Positions 20,771 to 23,181 of a stretch of DNA of 23,181 nucleotides are shown one piece after another. Location of the stretch: assembly GCA_046758065.1 (NCBI GenBank), contig JBHHZM010000042.1, forward strand, positions 1-23,181, given 5' to 3'. The notes under the pieces were generated by a model. It searched no databases. It worked only from the letters and a program-made list of their open reading frames with translations, and was not told the origin of the DNA. Position 1 is the first letter of the stretch, and every line of letters begins with the position of its first letter. Made by a program: the position numbers and the translations under genes. The DNA comes from JBHHZM01 sp046758065 (GTDB lineage: Bacteria > Pseudomonadota > Alphaproteobacteria > JAAXGF01).

Positions 20771-22647
20771 CGCAACCGGAGCCGTCCTCCTCCGAGCCGC
20801 CCGCCATGAGCCGGCGCGCCAACGCGAAAGGACGGGCCGATCGCGCCCGAGGCGCACGTCGTCCGGCGTCGCGGCGGATTCTGTCGGGTCTGAGAGGGGC
20901 CGCCGCCTTCCTGCGCGAGCTGTACAAGGGCAGGCGGGCCCGGGAAGCGCCGAGCGGCTGGACGGCGGACGTCCGCCCGTTTCCATGGGAGGCGTCGTAT
21001 CCCGACGGCGTTGCCTGGGACCTGGCGGTCGAACCGCGCCCGCTCTTCACCCTACTCGACGACGCGGTCGCTGCCTATGCCGAAAAGCCCTGTCTCGAAT
21101 TTCTCGGCAAGAAATACGACTACCGGGAGGTCGGCGCGCTCGTCGCCAAAGCGGCCAAGGGGTTCCGCGCTCTCGGCGTCGAGAAAGGGGTAAGGGTCGG
21201 GCTGTTCCTGCCCAACTGTCCCTACTTCGTCATCTGCTATCACGCGATTCTCAAGGCCGGCGGCGTGGTGGTGAACTTCAACCCGCTATACGCCGAGCGC
21301 GAGGTGGCGCGCCAGCTTCGCGATTCCGGGGCGCGGGTCGTCGTCACCATGAATCTCAAGACCCTGTATCACAAGATCGTCGGCCGGCTCGACGACACCG
21401 AGATCGAGAGTATCGTGGTGTGCCGCATGAGCGCCGCGCTGCCGTTTCCCGAGAGCGCGCTGTTCCGGCTGTTCAGGCGCAACGAAGTCGCCGACATTCC
21501 TTCGGACCAACAACACGTGCCGTTCGAGAAGCTGGTCGCCAACGACGGCGCCGGCGAGCCGGCCGACATCGACCCCGAAAAAGACGTGGCGGTACTTCAA
21601 TACACCGGCGGCACGACCGGCCTGCCCAAGGGAGCCATGCTGACGCATGCCGCGCTGTACACCAACACGGTGCAGACGCGGCACTGGGCGCCCCAGATCA
21701 AACTGGGCGAGGAGCGGATGCTCGCGGTCCTTCCCCTGTTTCACGTCTTCGGTATGACGGGCATCATGAACCTGGGTCTCTACACCGGCTCGCAACTCAT
21801 CCTCATGCCGCGGTTCAAGGTGAGCGAGGTTCTCAAGGCAATCCACAAACAGCGGCCCACGGTTTTCCTCGGCGTGCCCACCATGTATTCCGCGATCAAC
21901 GCGCGGAAGGACCTCGACGAATACGATCTTTCGAGCCTCGAATTCTGCATCTCCGGCGGCGCCCCGCTTGCGCTCGACATCAAAAACACCTTCGAGCGCC
22001 TCACCGGGTGTGACCTGGTCGAGGGCTACGGGCTGACCGAAGCGGGGCCGGTGTGCACGATCAACCCGCTCGGCGGGTCGGACCGCAGCGGCTCGATCGG
22101 CCTGCCGGTGCCCGGCACCGTGATCGAGATCGTCGCGCTCGACGATCCGACGCGGTTCGTGCCGCTCGGCGAACGCGGGGAAATCTGCGTGTCGGGACCG
22201 CAGGTCATGGCCGGGTACTGGAACCGCGAGGAGGAAACCGCCGCCACCCTGTTCGACGGCCGTCTGCGCACCGGCGACGTCGGTTATATCGATGCCGACG
22301 GCTTCGTCTACGTCGTCGACCGCATCAAGGATTTGATCATCAGCGGGGGCTTCAACGTCTACCCGCGCATGGTGGAAGAAGCCATCTACCTCCACCCCGG
22401 GGTGGCGGAAGCGGCCGCCTGCGGCGTTCCCGACCGCCACCGCGGCGAAATCGTCAAGGCGTTCGTGACCCTGCGCGAAGGCGAAAGCCTGACCGCCGCC
22501 CAACTGCGGGCCTATCTCAGGGACAAGCTGGCGCCGTTCGAACTGCCGCGCGAGATCGAGTTCCGCGACGCGATCCCGAAGACTCTCATGGGCAAGCCGA
22601 ATCGCCGGGAACTCGTTGCCGAGGAACTGCGCCGGAGCAAGACATGA
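20767..22647 (+). CDS. Long-chain fatty acid--CoA ligase (FadD-like AMP-binding enzyme)
   Basis: A 626-residue adenylating enzyme starting at a GTG that overlaps the upstream stop; an ATG at 20806 is an alternative. The P-loop-like YTGGTTGLPKG is at 279-289, EGYGLTEAGP at 419-428, TGDVGYID at 502-509, the hinge region DRIKDLIISGGFNVYP at 518-533, and the catalytic Lys610 in LMGKPNRREL. These are the motifs of long-chain acyl-CoA synthetases, which activate fatty acids with ATP and CoA through an acyl-AMP. The first 65 residues are a basic, Arg-rich extension not needed for the fold, possibly for membrane contact. With a lipase before it and a lipid-carrier protein after it (ATGA overlap), it probably works in lipid turnover or salvage. 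Chain-length preference is unknown. Confidence 0.9.
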   Translation: MTQPEPSSSEPPAMSRRANAKGRADRARGARRPASRRILSGLRGAAAFLRELYKGRRAREAPSGWTADVRPFPWEASYPDGVAWDLAVEPRPLFTLLDDAVAAYAEKPCLEFLGKKYDYREVGALVAKAAKGFRALGVEKGVRVGLFLPNCPYFVICYHAILKAGGVVVNFNPLYAEREVARQLRDSGARVVVTMNLKTLYHKIVGRLDDTEIESIVVCRMSAALPFPESALFRLFRRNEVADIPSDQQHVPFEKLVANDGAGEPADIDPEKDVAVLQYTGGTTGLPKGAMLTHAALYTNTVQTRHWAPQIKLGEERMLAVLPLFHVFGMTGIMNLGLYTGSQLILMPRFKVSEVLKAIHKQRPTVFLGVPTMYSAINARKDLDEYDLSSLEFCISGGAPLALDIKNTFERLTGCDLVEGYGLTEAGPVCTINPLGGSDRSGSIGLPVPGTVIEIVALDDPTRFVPLGERGEICVSGPQVMAGYWNREEETAATLFDGRLRTGDVGYIDADGFVYVVDRIKDLIISGGFNVYPRMVEEAIYLHPGVAEAAACGVPDRHRGEIVKAFVTLREGESLTAAQLRAYLRDKLAPFELPREIEFRDAIPKTLMGKPNRRELVAEELRRSKT

Positions 22648-22949
22648 CCACCCTCGACGAGGCGACGCAGGCGATCCGCACGCGACTCGCCGATTTCGCC
22701 GGGCTCAACGCACGGATTGCCTTCGATTTCGGCGATGGCGGCCGCCTTCTTGTCGACGCCACCACGGCGCCGCCGTCGCTCGACGAGGACTCGGCCGAGG
22801 CCGACTGCACGGTCCGCCTGTCGCTCGACGACTTCGGCCGCATGGTCACCGGCGGACTCAGTCCGTCGTTCGCCTACATGACGGGAAAGCTCAAGGTCGC
22901 GGGCTCTATGGGTCTCGCGATGAAGGTCGCCGCGCTGCTCGAAGACTAG
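22644..22949 (+). CDS. Small SCP2 sterol-carrier-domain protein
   Basis: The ATG overlaps the stop of the ligase gene (ATGA), giving a 101-residue single-domain protein. NARIAFDFGDGGRLLVDATT, the CTVRLSLDDFGRMVTG strand-helix and the C-terminal SFAYMTGKLKVAGSMGLAMKVAALL are the standard SCP2 pattern, with the F-x2-G-K-L-K-V-x-G element. SCP2 domains bind acyl-CoAs and other lipids in a hydrophobic tunnel. Directly coupled to an acyl-CoA ligase, it is likely the carrier of the ligase product. It is too small to contain an enzymatic partner domain. Confidence 0.87.
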   Translation: MTTLDEATQAIRTRLADFAGLNARIAFDFGDGGRLLVDATTAPPSLDEDSAEADCTVRLSLDDFGRMVTGGLSPSFAYMTGKLKVAGSMGLAMKVAALLED

Positions 22950-23181
22950 AGCGGTTCCCGGTTGGTAGGAATCAATTTGATGGGTGCAAATCGGCTCAGT
23001 CGGCCGGGCGCGGTGCTTAGAGCGGGATGTGATGAGATAGAACCATTCTGACGGAGCGCATTTGCGACAAGGTCAAGGGGTTTGGCGCCGCCCATACCAG
23101 GAGGTACGGGCCAGCCAAAGCCCGCAGGATTTGGCGCAAATGCGCCCGTCCCTTCGGGTTTCCGGGCGGCGGACGCCCGCG
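22950..23181. repeat. Non-coding end region with nested inverted repeats, candidate dispersed element
   Basis: No gene is visible after 22949. GCGCATTTGCG at 23056-23066 is inverted as CGCAAATGCGC at 23135-23145, and inside it GTTTGGC (near 23080) faces GCCAAAGC (near 23114), making a long two-level hairpin. TAGAGCGG occurs at 22947-22954 and again at 23017-23024, framing the stretch before the hairpin. A further CCCTTCGGG hairpin follows at 23150-23158. The organisation suggests a mobile or repeat element continuing past the window edge; the identity is not established. Confidence 0.4.

Overview
The window looks like chromosomal DNA of a GC-rich alphaproteobacterium, most likely of Rhodospirillales type. 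The evidence is the dense GC-rich coding, several start/stop-overlapping gene junctions, GTG starts, short palindromic repeats of the GTCAT-stem-ATCCA kind, and the gene families present. This placement is an inference from content; there is no rRNA or other marker gene here. No tRNA, rRNA or CRISPR array was seen.

Region 1 (1-9008) is the edge of an exopolysaccharide locus of the exosortase-A-associated type. It holds the 3' part of a family 2 glycosyltransferase, a GT4 glycosyltransferase, a second GT2 on the opposite strand, and an alkaline-phosphatase-superfamily protein whose usual metal and nucleophile positions look replaced. It continues with a polytopic O-ligase resembling the exosortase A-associated ligases, a secreted right-handed beta-helix protein and a CelD/BcsL-type GNAT acyltransferase. 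Together these could build, ligate, trim and acylate a surface glycan. The exosortase and chain-length genes would lie outside the window.

Region 2 (9009-11041) is a patch of genome turnover: a decayed IS481-type transposase start, a solitary ParB with no ParA nearby, and a small GIY-YIG nuclease gene tightly enclosed by two oppositely oriented copies of a 29-bp palindromic repeat. The nuclease unit is bracketed by a 134-bp direct duplication that includes the last 69 bp of the adjacent ABC permease gene. This is the best candidate in the window for an undescribed system: a single-gene nuclease cassette bounded by REP-like palindromes.

Region 3 (10973-18581, all minus strand) reads, in transcription order, creatinase, a short MscS channel, a family 5 substrate-binding protein, two ABC ATPases and two permeases. 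The last four overlap by 4 bp each. Two G/C-rich hairpins separate the binding protein gene from the ATPase genes. The layout suggests uptake of a peptide-like or guanidino compound coupled to creatine hydrolysis. A SAM-dependent methyltransferase gene diverges from creatinase.

Region 4 (19829-22949, plus strand) is a translationally coupled lipid operon: patatin-like hydrolase, long-chain acyl-CoA ligase and a small SCP2 lipid-binding protein. The window ends in a non-coding stretch with nested inverted repeats.
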